Assembly (NCBI GenBank): GCA_023146255.1
Contig: JAGLCJ010000006.1
Coordinates: forward strand, 62,001-126,000
Length of the DNA: 64,000 nt
Direction: 5' to 3'
Source: Alcanivoracaceae bacterium
GTDB lineage: Bacteria; Pseudomonadota; Gammaproteobacteria; Pseudomonadales; Alcanivoracaceae
The position numbers were made by a program, and so were the translations under genes. This document shows, in pieces, positions 44,394 to 53,943 of the stretch (its first letter is position 1; every line of letters starts with the position of its first letter). The notes under the pieces were generated by a model, which saw only the letters and a list, made by a program, of their open reading frames with translations, searched no databases and was not told the DNA's origin.

Positions 44394-44848
44394 CGCAAAA
44401 CCCCCGCACTACCCGCCTTCAGACTGTCGATGCCGCGATTGGCCAGCTGGTCCGCCCGCTCATTCTCATCATGACCACTATGCCCCTTTACCCAGTGCCA
44501 GCGTACGGTATGCCGTGCTGCCGCCTGCTCCAGTTGCTGCCACAAATCAGCATTCTTGACCGGCTTTCTATCCGAGGTTTTCCAGTTACGTGCCTTCCAG
44601 ACCGGCAACCACTCACTGATACCCTTGCGGACATATTCTGAATCGGTGGTCAGATCGACATCGCAGGGCTCACGCAGGGTCTCCAGAGCACGAATGGCCG
44701 CCATCAACTCCATCCGGTTGTTGGTGGTATCGGGCTCACCGCCAAACAACTCCCGCTCATGATCTCCGTAGCGCAGTAAAGCGCCCCACCCCCCGGGGCC
44801 GGGATTCCCACGGCATGCGCCGTCGGTAAAAATTTCAATTCGCTTCAA
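44390..44848 (-). CDS. rnhA: Ribonuclease HI
   Basis: Cleaves RNA of RNA-DNA hybrids, 152 aa (E. coli 155). Catalytic residues are visible: Asp in IFTDGACRGNPGPGGWG, Glu in NNRMELMAAI, Asp in TTDSEYV, and the C-terminal Asp in DENERADQLA. WVKGHSGH contains the catalytic-site His. The start is TTG, overlapping the stop of the upstream methyltransferase gene (TTGA), with AAGGA eight bases upstream. Confidence 0.95.
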   Translation of the reverse strand: MKRIEIFTDGACRGNPGPGGWGALLRYGDHERELFGGEPDTTNNRMELMAAIRALETLREPCDVDLTTDSEYVRKGISEWLPVWKARNWKTSDRKPVKNADLWQQLEQAAARHTVRWHWVKGHSGHDENERADQLANRGIDSLKAGSAGVLR

Positions 44849-45645
44849 TGCTCGGATCCTTCCTGATCAGGTCTGATACGCCGCTGCCAGTGCGCCAGCG
44901 GCACCGGTATGACCTGCGGACTGCGCTCCGGCAGGGCAAACCGTGGACGCAACGGGCGGATCATCGCCGCCCGTTTACGGGCGACGAGAATATAGAAGGC
45001 ACCGCGTCGGGGCCAGAAGCGCTCGCCAACGCGCGCAATCAGAGAGAAGCGTCGACGCCCTGCCTCCGCCAGTGGCAAGACATAGTGGGCACTCTCATAG
45101 CCCTCCAGCTCCAGCCCGAGAACGCCGAGCCAGTCATGCACCCGCTGGGCCGGCAGAAAGCGCGCCAGCCAGGGCAGCTTGCCGGTGCCCAACCGGAACA
45201 ACCGGGTCAGGCCCCAGAGGCTGAACGGATTGAAGCCGACCACCACCAGGGTACCGCCCGGAATCAGACTGCGGGTGGTTTCCCGCAGCACCTCATGAGG
45301 GTTCGCCTCGAAGTCGAGGCTGTGGTGGAGCAGCACCAGATCGAGGCTATGGTTGGCGAACGGCAGATTGGCAGGGTCGGCATACAGACTGGATCCCTCA
45401 TCGTCAGGGCGGCCGAGGTAATGGCGCCGGCGAATCCTGCTGGCGTCCAGCAAGTGCTCCGCCCGGCCAACACTGCATTGGAGGGCATGGTAGCCCACCG
45501 ATCTGACCAGAATGTCATCCAGCAGGGCGCGCTGCTCAACCAGCATGGCCTGACCGGCCTCACCGGCCAGCCATTCCGCAAAGGCAAGATCAGTATCCGG
45601 CGGAGGACGCCGGAACGGCGAACGCAGCAGACGAGGCAGGTCCAT
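44845..45645 (-). CDS. YafS-like SAM-dependent methyltransferase
   Basis: A 266-aa protein in the same slot as E. coli yafS, between gloB and rnhA. The methyltransferase core is recognisable around LDLVLLHHSLDFEANPHEVLRETTRSLIPGGTLVVVGFNPFSLWGL; motif I is poorly conserved (ALQCSVGRAEHLLD). The C-terminal part is basic and Arg/Pro-rich. Start at MDLPRLLRSPFRRPP. Substrate unknown. Its upstream region is shared with divergent gloB (70-base gap). Confidence 0.75.
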   Translation of the reverse strand: MDLPRLLRSPFRRPPPDTDLAFAEWLAGEAGQAMLVEQRALLDDILVRSVGYHALQCSVGRAEHLLDASRIRRRHYLGRPDDEGSSLYADPANLPFANHSLDLVLLHHSLDFEANPHEVLRETTRSLIPGGTLVVVGFNPFSLWGLTRLFRLGTGKLPWLARFLPAQRVHDWLGVLGLELEGYESAHYVLPLAEAGRRRFSLIARVGERFWPRRGAFYILVARKRAAMIRPLRPRFALPERSPQVIPVPLAHWQRRIRPDQEGSEH

Positions 45646-45715
45646 ACAGTTTGCGCAACCTGTGGCCAGTGTTAAGGTGCAGTCTATCAAGGCTTCGACA
45701 TCTGTTCTGCCCCCT

Positions 45716-46492
45716 ATGCTGCATGTTCACCCGGTTCCGGCGTTTCACGACAACTATATATGGCTGCTCCACGACGGCAGTGGTCACTGCCTGATTACCG
45801 ATCCCGGCGACGCCGCCCCGGTCATTGCCGCCCTTGATGATTTGGGCCTGACTCCGACTGCCATTCTGGTCACCCACCATCACCCGGATCACATCGCCGG
45901 CATTGCGCCCCTGCTGGCGCGTTGGCCGATACCGGTGTACGGACCAGCCCGTGAGAATATCCCCGGCTGCAGCCACCGCCTCCATGACGGCGACCAAATC
46001 CGCTTTGACGCCCCTGAAGTGACGCTGGATGTGCTGGATGTACCCGGGCACACGCTGGGCCATATCGCCTACTACGTAGCGCGGGCGGAACCACCGGTAT
46101 TACTCTGCGGTGATACGCTTTTCAGTGGCGGCTGCGGCAGACTGTTCGAGGGAACCGCTGCACAACTGCAACATTCACTGGACCGCTACGCCGGGATGCC
46201 AGGTCATACCCTGCTGTGTTGCACCCATGAGTACACCGAAGCCAACCTTCGCTTTGCCCTGTCGCTATTGCCGCAGGACCCGGCCATTGGCCGTCGCATG
46301 ACCGAAGTTCGGGCATTGCGAGCGCAAGGTCGCCCGTCGTTGCCGTCGACACTGGCCGAAGAGCGGCAAAGCAATGTGTTCCTGCGCTGTGAAGATCCTG
46401 CCGTTATCAAGGCGCTCGCCAATGATGCCGAGGAACCAGTCGACCGGCTTTCGGTCTTCACAGCATTGCGGGCACGGAAAGACCGTTTCTGA
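45716..46492 (+). CDS. gloB: Hydroxyacylglutathione hydrolase (glyoxalase II)
   Basis: Metallo-beta-lactamase-fold thioesterase that hydrolyses S-lactoylglutathione in methylglyoxal detoxification. 258 aa (E. coli 251). Metal motif THHHPDH, further ligands in DVPGHTLGH and CGDTLFSGGCGR, and the C-terminal glutathione-binding CTHEYTEANLRFAL. Start at MLHVHPVPAFHDNYIW, the family N-terminus; 18 codons precede it in frame. Confidence 0.95.
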   Translation: MLHVHPVPAFHDNYIWLLHDGSGHCLITDPGDAAPVIAALDDLGLTPTAILVTHHHPDHIAGIAPLLARWPIPVYGPARENIPGCSHRLHDGDQIRFDAPEVTLDVLDVPGHTLGHIAYYVARAEPPVLLCGDTLFSGGCGRLFEGTAAQLQHSLDRYAGMPGHTLLCCTHEYTEANLRFALSLLPQDPAIGRRMTEVRALRAQGRPSLPSTLAEERQSNVFLRCEDPAVIKALANDAEEPVDRLSVFTALRARKDRF

Positions 46493-46573
46493 TACCTTTC
46501 CTGTTTCCGACATACGTGAGCCCGGCGCCACCGTGCCGGACTATTTGACTGACTTGATGGCCACTCTGTTGTT

Positions 46574-48187
46574 ATGAAAAAAATTACCCTGTTGCTGGGC
46601 AGCGTCCTGCTTCTGAATGCCTGTGCCAGTCGCGGCCCGGCTGTTGCCGAACATGACCCCCTGGACGATTTCGGCCCGATGCTGGCGGCCGCCGCCGAGG
46701 AAGGCAACATCGCCCTGCTGTGTGGCGATTCCGGCGAACCGGAGCTGCCACCGGAAGCGCTGCATGTAACCGGCGACGACCTGTGGGAACGTCTGCGTAG
46801 TGGATTTGCCATGGATCTGGAGCGCGACGATCCGCGCGTCACCGCCGAACGCAACTGGTTGATCCGCAACCCGCAATATATTGAACGCGTCACCACCCGC
46901 GCCCAACGCTACCTGTATCACATCGTCGAGCGTGCCGAGAGCAAACAGGTTCCGCTTGAGCTTGCCCTGCTGCCAATTGTAGAGAGCGCATTCGATCCGT
47001 TTGCCTATTCGCACGGCCGCGCTTCCGGTCCGTGGCAATTCATTCCCTCCACCGGCCGAGCATTCGGGCTGACACAGAATTACTGGTATGACGGTCGCCG
47101 CGACATTCTCGCCTCCACCGACGCCGCGCTGGACTACCTGACCCGTCTCGCTAACCGCTTTAATGGCGACTGGGAACTGGCACTGGCCTCTTACAACGCG
47201 GGCGGCGGCACGGTTTCCAAAGCCATTCGCAAAAACCGACTTCGCAAGCGCGGCACCGATTACTGGAGTCTTGAACTGCCGCGGGAGACTCGCGCCTATG
47301 TGCCGAAACTGATCGCCATCAGTCAGATTGTTCGCGACCCGCAACGCTACGGGCTGAGCCTGCAACCGATAGCCAATCAACCCTATTTCAGCGTGGTCGA
47401 CACCGGCGGACAGATTGATCTGCAACTGGCTGCCGATATGGCGGAAGTTGACATCAATGAGCTCTATTATCTGAACGCCGGTTACAGTCGCTGGAGCACG
47501 CCACCTTCAGGCCCCCATCGCCTGCTGGTGCCTGCATCACGGGCTGAGGCCTTGAGCATGGCGCTGATCGATCTGCCCGCAGAACAGCGACTGCGTTGGA
47601 AGCAATACACGATTGTCGCCGGCGACACCCTCGGCGGCATCGCCAAACGCTTCAACACCACCATTGATGCACTGAAAGCGACCAATGATTTACCCGGCAA
47701 TATCATCGTTGCCGGCCGTACCCTGCTGATCCCGCAGCCGGGCGCAAACGCCGACAGCTACAAACTCAGTGCAGATAATCGCCTGCAAACGAAACAAAGT
47801 CAGGGGCCATCAGGCGGCACCCGGATTGATTACACCGTACGTGGCGGGGACAGCCTTTGGAGTATCGCCAGGAAGCACGATGTTGGTGTGCGGGATCTGG
47901 CGAAATGGAATGGCATGGCACCGGGTGACACGCTCAGCGTCGGCCGGTCGCTGGTGATCTGGAGCCAGCCAGGCACCATCGCCGCCATTCCTCAAGCCGG
48001 TGATCGCCCGGAAATGATTCGCAAGGTAAATTACGCGGTACGTCGTGGTGACTCCCTGCACCGCATCGCCAATCGCTTCAACCTTTCCGTCAACCAGATC
48101 GCCAGCTGGAACAATCTCAACACCAGTCGCTACTTGCGCCCGGGACAGAGGCTGCAGCTGTATGTGGATGTACGCCATGCTCCGTAA
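46574..48187 (+). CDS. mltD: Membrane-bound lytic murein transglycosylase D
   Basis: Lipoprotein that cleaves peptidoglycan glycan strands, 537 aa (E. coli 452). Lipobox LLNAC with Cys17. SLT domain at about 115-240 with catalytic Glu137 (LPIVESAFDP), GPWQFIPSTGRAFGL and LASYNAGGGTV. Three C-terminal LysM repeats (starting near YTIVAGDTLGGIA, YTVRGGDSLWSIA and YAVRRGDSLHRIA) bind glycan. The extra length over E. coli comes from a third LysM and linkers. Its 3' end overlaps the binding-protein gene downstream by about 11 bases. Confidence 0.95.
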   Translation: MKKITLLLGSVLLLNACASRGPAVAEHDPLDDFGPMLAAAAEEGNIALLCGDSGEPELPPEALHVTGDDLWERLRSGFAMDLERDDPRVTAERNWLIRNPQYIERVTTRAQRYLYHIVERAESKQVPLELALLPIVESAFDPFAYSHGRASGPWQFIPSTGRAFGLTQNYWYDGRRDILASTDAALDYLTRLANRFNGDWELALASYNAGGGTVSKAIRKNRLRKRGTDYWSLELPRETRAYVPKLIAISQIVRDPQRYGLSLQPIANQPYFSVVDTGGQIDLQLAADMAEVDINELYYLNAGYSRWSTPPSGPHRLLVPASRAEALSMALIDLPAEQRLRWKQYTIVAGDTLGGIAKRFNTTIDALKATNDLPGNIIVAGRTLLIPQPGANADSYKLSADNRLQTKQSQGPSGGTRIDYTVRGGDSLWSIARKHDVGVRDLAKWNGMAPGDTLSVGRSLVIWSQPGTIAAIPQAGDRPEMIRKVNYAVRRGDSLHRIANRFNLSVNQIASWNNLNTSRYLRPGQRLQLYVDVRHAP

Positions 48188-50036
48188 CCGCATTGCCGGT
48201 TATTGTGCCTGGCTGACGCTGCTCGGCACGGCGATGCTCTCTGCCGAGCCACGGCACGGCTACCACCCCTACGGCGTGCTCAAATACCCGGCGAATTTCC
48301 GTCACTTCGATTACGTTAACCCCGATGCTCCCAAGGGCGGCACCCTGACGCTGCTCGGTGTTGGTGATTTTGACAGCATCAATCCCTATATCCTGTCAGG
48401 CCGAAGCCCGGCCAATTCTCCGGGCATCTATGTGTTCGGCTTTCTGGAAATGACCGACACCCTGATGATGGGCAGCGAAGCTCATAACAGCGTCGGCGAT
48501 GAGGCTGGCTCCGCCTATGGCCTGATAGCCAGAAGTATCGACTGTGACAAGGCGCTGGATCACTGCACATTCCAGCTCCGACCGGAGGCAAGATTTCAGG
48601 ATGGTCACGCCATCACCGCTGAAGACGTGGCATTCTCATTTACCCTGCTTCGCGAGAAAGGCCATCCGCGCTATGCGCTGCGTTACCAGCAAATTGATCA
48701 CGTCAGCATAATCGACAAGCATCAGGTGCGCTTTCACTTCAGCGGTGAGCATCGGCGCATGCTGCCGTTGATCGCCGGGCAACTGCCGGTGCTTCCGAAA
48801 CACTACTGGCTGGACCGGGACTTCAGCCGCAGCTCTCTGGATATTCCAGTGATCAGCGGCCCCTACAGGGTTGCAAAGCTGCAACCTGGCAAGCAGATGG
48901 TCCTGCAACGTGACCCGCAGTACTGGGGTCGTGACCTGCCCGTCAATCGTGGCCGTTATAACTTTGACACGGTGGTGATCGATTTCTATCGCGATGCCCA
49001 GGTCGCCTTCGAAGCGTTCAAAACCGGCGGCTATGACATTCACCTTGATTACATCGCCAAGCACTGGGCAACCGCCTACGACTTCCCCGCCGTCCGCGAT
49101 GGCCGGGTCAAGCGTGAGGAAATTGCTCACCGCATCGCCCAGGGCACTCAGGCGTTCTTTTTCAACCAGCGCCGGGCACCTTTCGATAACCCTGACCTGC
49201 GGCAAGCGCTTGGCATGCTGTTCGATTACGAGTGGACCAATAGGACCATTTTCAACGGCGCCTATCAGCGGCAACTGAGCTGGTTCCCGAATAGTGACCA
49301 TAGCGCAACCGGGGTGCCGGTCGATCGGGAGCTGGCCATGCTGGAGCCGTTCCGGGATCAGCTGCCGGCAAAGCTTTTCAGCGAGCCATTCAGATTGCCG
49401 GTTAGCGATGGTTCCGGACGGGACCGCGGCCTGATGAGTCAGGCCATGGCACTTTTCAAGCAGGCCGGTTATGTCGTTCGCGACCGAAAACTGGTTCACG
49501 GAGACAGCGGCGAACCTTTGAAGATGGAAATTCTCAATTATCACAGTCCCGGCATGGTTCGCGTTATCGAGCCCTGGCTACGGAATCTGGAAGCACTGGG
49601 CATTGAAGCCAGCTTCCGCTCGGTGGACCCGGCCAGTTTCAAAGAGCGGCTAGACAAATTTGATTTCGATGTCACCCTGTTCGTACTGCCGCAGAATACC
49701 TTTCCCGGTGTCGAGCTGATTGAGTACCTGCATTCCGACAGCGCCAACCTGAACGGCGGACGCAATTACGCCGGCATTCAGGATCCGGTGGTCGATGCCC
49801 TGCTCAGCAAAGTATTATCTGCCACCACTCTTGAGGATTACCGCGCCGCATTGCGAGCACTGGATCGGGTATTACTGTGGCGCCACTACACCATTCCGCA
49901 CTGGTATCTTGGCCGTCACCGGCTGGCATGGTGGGATCGTTTTGAGCGACCGGATGCATCCATGCCCTATAGTCTGGGCACGGAAACCTGGTGGCAGGCA
50001 GACCGCTCAAGCGAGCCGGCCGCATCTAGTAAATAA
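48177..50036 (+). CDS. nppA1: Peptide ABC transporter substrate-binding protein (YejA/NppA1-like)
   Basis: A 619-aa periplasmic SBP_bac_5 protein. Signal peptide MLRNRIAGYCAWLTLLGTAMLSA. The YejA signature YPANFRHFDYVNPDAPKGGTL follows near the mature start; LRPEARFQDGHAITAEDVAFSF is typical of oligopeptide-binding proteins. P. aeruginosa NppA1/A2 bind peptidyl-nucleoside antibiotics; E. coli YejA binds microcin C. The start is uncertain (48162, 48168, 48177 in frame); all lie inside mltD. A paralogue follows at once. Confidence 0.88.
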   Translation: MLRNRIAGYCAWLTLLGTAMLSAEPRHGYHPYGVLKYPANFRHFDYVNPDAPKGGTLTLLGVGDFDSINPYILSGRSPANSPGIYVFGFLEMTDTLMMGSEAHNSVGDEAGSAYGLIARSIDCDKALDHCTFQLRPEARFQDGHAITAEDVAFSFTLLREKGHPRYALRYQQIDHVSIIDKHQVRFHFSGEHRRMLPLIAGQLPVLPKHYWLDRDFSRSSLDIPVISGPYRVAKLQPGKQMVLQRDPQYWGRDLPVNRGRYNFDTVVIDFYRDAQVAFEAFKTGGYDIHLDYIAKHWATAYDFPAVRDGRVKREEIAHRIAQGTQAFFFNQRRAPFDNPDLRQALGMLFDYEWTNRTIFNGAYQRQLSWFPNSDHSATGVPVDRELAMLEPFRDQLPAKLFSEPFRLPVSDGSGRDRGLMSQAMALFKQAGYVVRDRKLVHGDSGEPLKMEILNYHSPGMVRVIEPWLRNLEALGIEASFRSVDPASFKERLDKFDFDVTLFVLPQNTFPGVELIEYLHSDSANLNGGRNYAGIQDPVVDALLSKVLSATTLEDYRAALRALDRVLLWRHYTIPHWYLGRHRLAWWDRFERPDASMPYSLGTETWWQADRSSEPAASSK

Positions 50037-50054
50037 TGACAACAGGGAGTTCAG

Positions 50055-51830
50055 ATGCTGAGAACGCTGCTACTTGCACCGCTTTTGCTGACCATGGCCA
50101 CCAGCACTCAGGCGGCATCCGCAAGTCACGCCATTGCCATGCATGGCAAGCCGAAGTACGACGCCAACTTCAGCCACTTCGGTTACGTCAACCCGGATGC
50201 ACCAAAGGGTGGCATGCTGCGTCGACACGTTATTGGCACCTTTGACAGCTTCAATCCCTATATCCCCAAGGGCAACGCAGCCGCCGGCACCGTGTACCTT
50301 TACGATACCCTGACCACCGCAAGTCAGGATGAACCCTTTACCCAGTACGGCTTGCTGGCCAGCTCTATTGAACTAGCGGACGATCGCAGCCATGTCACTT
50401 ACCGGCTGCGTCCTGAAGCACGCTTTGCCGACGGCAAACCGGTTACCGCAGAAGACGTGGTGTTTTCCTTTGAGCTGCTGACCGAAAAAGGCTCCCCCGG
50501 CTATGCCTACTACTACGCCGACGTGAAAAAAGTGGAAGCCGTTGATCGACTGACTGTGAGATTCCATTTTCGCAGCACAGACAACAAGGAGTTGCCGTTG
50601 ATTGTCGGCCAGCTGCCGGTACTGCCAAAACACTATTGGCTGGAACGCGACTTCAGCAAGCCAACTCTGGAAAAGCCAATTGGCAGTGGCCCCTATCAGG
50701 TAGAAAGCGTGCAACCCGGGCGGCGAGTAGTGTATCAACGCAGGAATGACTACTGGGCGAAAAATCTTCCGGTAAATCGTGGACAATACAATTTTGACCA
50801 GCTCAGCTTTGAATACTTTCTCGACGAAACCGTGTCACTGGAAGCCTTCAAGGGGGGCGCCTACGACTGGCGTCTGGAAAACAGCGCCAAGGACTGGGCT
50901 ACCGGCTATACCAGCCCGGCACTGGCTAAAAAAGAAATCATTCTTGAAGAAATTCGCCACCAGCTACCGGTTGGCATGCAAGCCTTTGTCATGAACCAGC
51001 GCCGCCCGCTGTTTCAGAACCGGGCGCTCCGTGAAGCAATCGGTCTGGCTCTGGATTTTGAATGGTCGAACCAGAACCTTTTCCAGAGCCAGTATGTGCG
51101 CACACGCAGCTTTTTCCAGAACTCGGAAATGGCCGCCACCGGTCTGCCCTCTGCGGCAGAGTTGAAGATTCTGGAGCCGTTCCGCAAGCAGCTCCCGGAA
51201 GAAGTGTTCAGCCGCGAATATCAGCCGCCAAAAACGGATGGCTCCGGCCGCCCGCGCGAGAATCTGCAGCGGGCCCAGCAGCTGCTGCGCGATGCCGGCT
51301 ATACTCTCAAACAGAACCAGCTGCTTGGCGCCAAAGGCGAACCGGTCAAGTTTGAAATCCTGCTCAACAGCCCGGCATTCGAACGCGTTGCCTTGCCCTT
51401 CTCGCGCAACCTCAAGGCGCTCGGAATAGATGCAAGTGTCCGCCGTATCGACCCGAACCAGTATGTCGAGCGTGTTCGCAAATTCGACTACGACGTCATC
51501 ATCGGCGGCTTCCCGCAGTCCCTTTCTCCGGGCAATGAGCAACGTGATTTCTGGCACTCGAAAGCCGCCGACACCCCGGACTCCCGAAACCTGATTGGCC
51601 TGCGTGACCCGGTTGTCGACGCACTGGTCGAATTGATCATCAGCGCCCCGACACGGGAAGACCTGATCACCCGTTGCCGGGCGCTCGACAGAGTCCTGCA
51701 GTGGGGCCATCACGTTGTCCCGAACTGGCACATTGACCGATTCCGGGTCGCTTATCGTCACACTCTGGCCCACCCGGAAGTATCGCCACCCTACGGCTTG
51801 CCCCTTGATGCCTGGTGGCAGAAGCCCTGA
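50055..51830 (+). CDS. nppA2: Peptide ABC transporter substrate-binding protein (YejA/NppA2-like)
   Basis: A 591-aa SBP_bac_5 protein, paralogous to the gene before it (shared FGYVNPDAPKGGML, GQLPVLPKHYWLERDFS, VNRGQYNFD and KPVTAEDVVFSFELL). Signal peptide MLRTLLLAPLLLTMATSTQAA. AGGGAG seven bases upstream of the ATG, 18 bases after the first paralogue. Presumably both deliver substrate to the same permease with different specificity. The stop overlaps the yejB-type ATG by one base. Confidence 0.9.
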   Translation: MLRTLLLAPLLLTMATSTQAASASHAIAMHGKPKYDANFSHFGYVNPDAPKGGMLRRHVIGTFDSFNPYIPKGNAAAGTVYLYDTLTTASQDEPFTQYGLLASSIELADDRSHVTYRLRPEARFADGKPVTAEDVVFSFELLTEKGSPGYAYYYADVKKVEAVDRLTVRFHFRSTDNKELPLIVGQLPVLPKHYWLERDFSKPTLEKPIGSGPYQVESVQPGRRVVYQRRNDYWAKNLPVNRGQYNFDQLSFEYFLDETVSLEAFKGGAYDWRLENSAKDWATGYTSPALAKKEIILEEIRHQLPVGMQAFVMNQRRPLFQNRALREAIGLALDFEWSNQNLFQSQYVRTRSFFQNSEMAATGLPSAAELKILEPFRKQLPEEVFSREYQPPKTDGSGRPRENLQRAQQLLRDAGYTLKQNQLLGAKGEPVKFEILLNSPAFERVALPFSRNLKALGIDASVRRIDPNQYVERVRKFDYDVIIGGFPQSLSPGNEQRDFWHSKAADTPDSRNLIGLRDPVVDALVELIISAPTREDLITRCRALDRVLQWGHHVVPNWHIDRFRVAYRHTLAHPEVSPPYGLPLDAWWQKP

Positions 51831-52915
51831 TGAGCTGGTACATCCTGCGTCGCCTCGCCCTGATTGTGCCGACCCTGTTCGGCATACTGGTGCTGAACTT
51901 CCTGATTGTGCAGGCAGCACCCGGCGGCCCGGTGGAGCGCATGGTCGCCGAACTGAAAGGGATGAATGCATCTGCCACCGGGCAGTTCGCCGGCACTAGC
52001 GCCGACATGCTGCAGACCAGCAGTGGCAGCAGTGAATACCGCGGCTCACAGGGCCTGCCGCCGGAGCTGATTGCCCGCATTGAAGCACTCTACGGATTCG
52101 ACAAGCCACCGCTGGAACGTTTCTGGCTGATGCTGAAAAACTATGCCAGCTTTGAATTCGGCGAATCCTATTACCGCGGCAGAGCTGTCACAGAACTGAT
52201 TATCGAACGCTTGCCAGTCTCCATTTCGCTTGGACTCTGGAGCACCCTGATTACCTATCTGGTATCAGTGCCTCTGGGTATTCGCAAGGCGGTGCGCCAT
52301 GGCACTCCGTTCGATATCTGGAGCAGCAGCGCCATCATTATTGGCTATGCCATTCCCAGCTTTCTGTTTGCCATCTTGCTGATCGTACTGCTCGCCGGCG
52401 GCAGCTATCTGGACTGGTTTCCGCTACGCGGACTGACCTCGGACAACTGGGATTCGCTATCCTGGTTCGGCAAGATCACCGATTACCTCTGGCATATCAC
52501 CCTGCCGACTATCGCCATCGTCATTGGCAACTTTGCCACTCTGACGATGCTGACAAAGAACTCGTTTCTTGATGAGATCAGCAAGCTCTACGTCCAGACC
52601 GCGATGGCAAAAGGGCTCAGCGAAAATCAGGTGCTCTATCGCCATGTATTCCGTAATGCCATGTTGATCATTATTGCCGGCTTTCCGGCCGCCTTTGTCG
52701 GCATGTTCTTTTCCGGTGTATTGCTGATTGAATATATATTCTCCCTTGAAGGGCTCGGCCTGCTTGGCTTTGAGTCCGTCATCAACCGCGATTACCCGGT
52801 GGTGTTTGGCACGCTGTTTATCTTCACCCTGATCGGCCTGCTGCTGAAGCTGGTCAGTGATCTCACCTATGTACTTGTGGATCCACGCATTGATTTCGAA
52901 CGGCGGGAATTCTGA
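51830..52915 (+). CDS. nppB: Peptide ABC transporter permease (YejB/NppB-like)
   Basis: A 361-aa inner-membrane permease. N-terminal SWYILRRLALIVPTLFGILVLNFLIVQAAPGGPVE is the DppB/YejB hallmark, with the long YejB-specific loop before the channel domain (ELIARIEALYGFDKPPLERFW). About six helices; the EAA motif is TAMAKGLSENQVLYRHVFRNAML. ATG overlaps the previous stop by one base. Confidence 0.93.
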   Translation: MSWYILRRLALIVPTLFGILVLNFLIVQAAPGGPVERMVAELKGMNASATGQFAGTSADMLQTSSGSSEYRGSQGLPPELIARIEALYGFDKPPLERFWLMLKNYASFEFGESYYRGRAVTELIIERLPVSISLGLWSTLITYLVSVPLGIRKAVRHGTPFDIWSSSAIIIGYAIPSFLFAILLIVLLAGGSYLDWFPLRGLTSDNWDSLSWFGKITDYLWHITLPTIAIVIGNFATLTMLTKNSFLDEISKLYVQTAMAKGLSENQVLYRHVFRNAMLIIIAGFPAAFVGMFFSGVLLIEYIFSLEGLGLLGFESVINRDYPVVFGTLFIFTLIGLLLKLVSDLTYVLVDPRIDFERREF

Positions 52916-53943
52916 TGCTGCTGAAGAATCCGGTCAGTCGCCGCCAGTGGCAGGCATTTCGTGATAACCGGCGTGGCTACTGGTCGCTATGGATATTTGC
53001 CGGGCTGTTGTTGATCTGCATGACGGCCGAAATCATTGCCAACGACAAGCCGATCCTGCTCAGCTATCAGGGCGAGCTGTATGCACCGGTTCTGTTTACC
53101 TACCCGGAAACCGAGTTCGGCGGCATGTTCGAAACCGAAGCCAATTACCGTGACCCCTATGTCCGTGAACTGATCGAGGCCGAGGGCTGGATGCTGTGGC
53201 CATTGATCCGGTTCAGCTATAACACCATCAATTATGATCTGACCGTCCCCTCCCCGGCTCCGCCCTCGGCAGAAAACTGGCTTGGCACGGATGATCAGGG
53301 CCGCGACGTATTGGCACGCATCATTTACGGCCTGCGTATCTCGTTGCTGTTCGGCCTGCTGCTGACCTTTGCCAGCAGCATTGTCGGCGTGATCGTCGGC
53401 GCCATTCAGGGTTACTACGGCGGCTGGGTGGATCTGGCTGGCCAGCGTTTCCTTGAAATCTGGTCAAGCATGCCAACGCTTTATCTGCTGATAATTCTGT
53501 CCAGTTTCGTCAAACCGGGATTCTGGTGGCTACTGGCCATCATGCTGCTGTTTTCATGGATGGCGCTGGTGGATCTGGTTCGGGCCGAGTTCCTCCGTGG
53601 TCGCAATCTGGACTATGTCCGCGCCGCCCGAGCGCTTGGCGTGTCTGACCGGATGATCATGTTCCGGCACATCCTGCCCAATGCCATGGTCGCGACCCTG
53701 ACCTTTATGCCGTTTATTCTGAACGGCTCGATCGTCACCCTGACCTCTCTGGACTTTATCGGCTTTGGCCTGCCGCCGGGCTCACCCTCCATGGGTGAAC
53801 TGCTCGGACAGGGCAAGGCCAACCTGCAGGCCCCCTGGCTTGGCATCAGCGCCTTTGTCTCGCTGGCATTCATGTTGTCGTTGCTGATTTTTATCGGCGA
53901 AGCGGTGCGCGACGCCTTTGATCCGAGGAAGTACCTGCAATGA
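52915..53943 (+). CDS. nppC: Peptide ABC transporter permease (YejE/NppC-like)
   Basis: A 342-aa permease with the YejE N-terminus (SRRQWQAFRDNRRGYWSLWIF) and the insertion ANDKPILLSYQGELYAPVLFTYPETEFGG that marks the YejE family. HWLGTDDQGRDVLAR-like segment (NWLGTDDQGRDVLARIIYG) and EAA loop RAARALGVSDRMIMFRHILPNAM. Start overlaps the previous stop by one base. Confidence 0.94.
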   Translation: MLLKNPVSRRQWQAFRDNRRGYWSLWIFAGLLLICMTAEIIANDKPILLSYQGELYAPVLFTYPETEFGGMFETEANYRDPYVRELIEAEGWMLWPLIRFSYNTINYDLTVPSPAPPSAENWLGTDDQGRDVLARIIYGLRISLLFGLLLTFASSIVGVIVGAIQGYYGGWVDLAGQRFLEIWSSMPTLYLLIILSSFVKPGFWWLLAIMLLFSWMALVDLVRAEFLRGRNLDYVRAARALGVSDRMIMFRHILPNAMVATLTFMPFILNGSIVTLTSLDFIGFGLPPGSPSMGELLGQGKANLQAPWLGISAFVSLAFMLSLLIFIGEAVRDAFDPRKYLQ

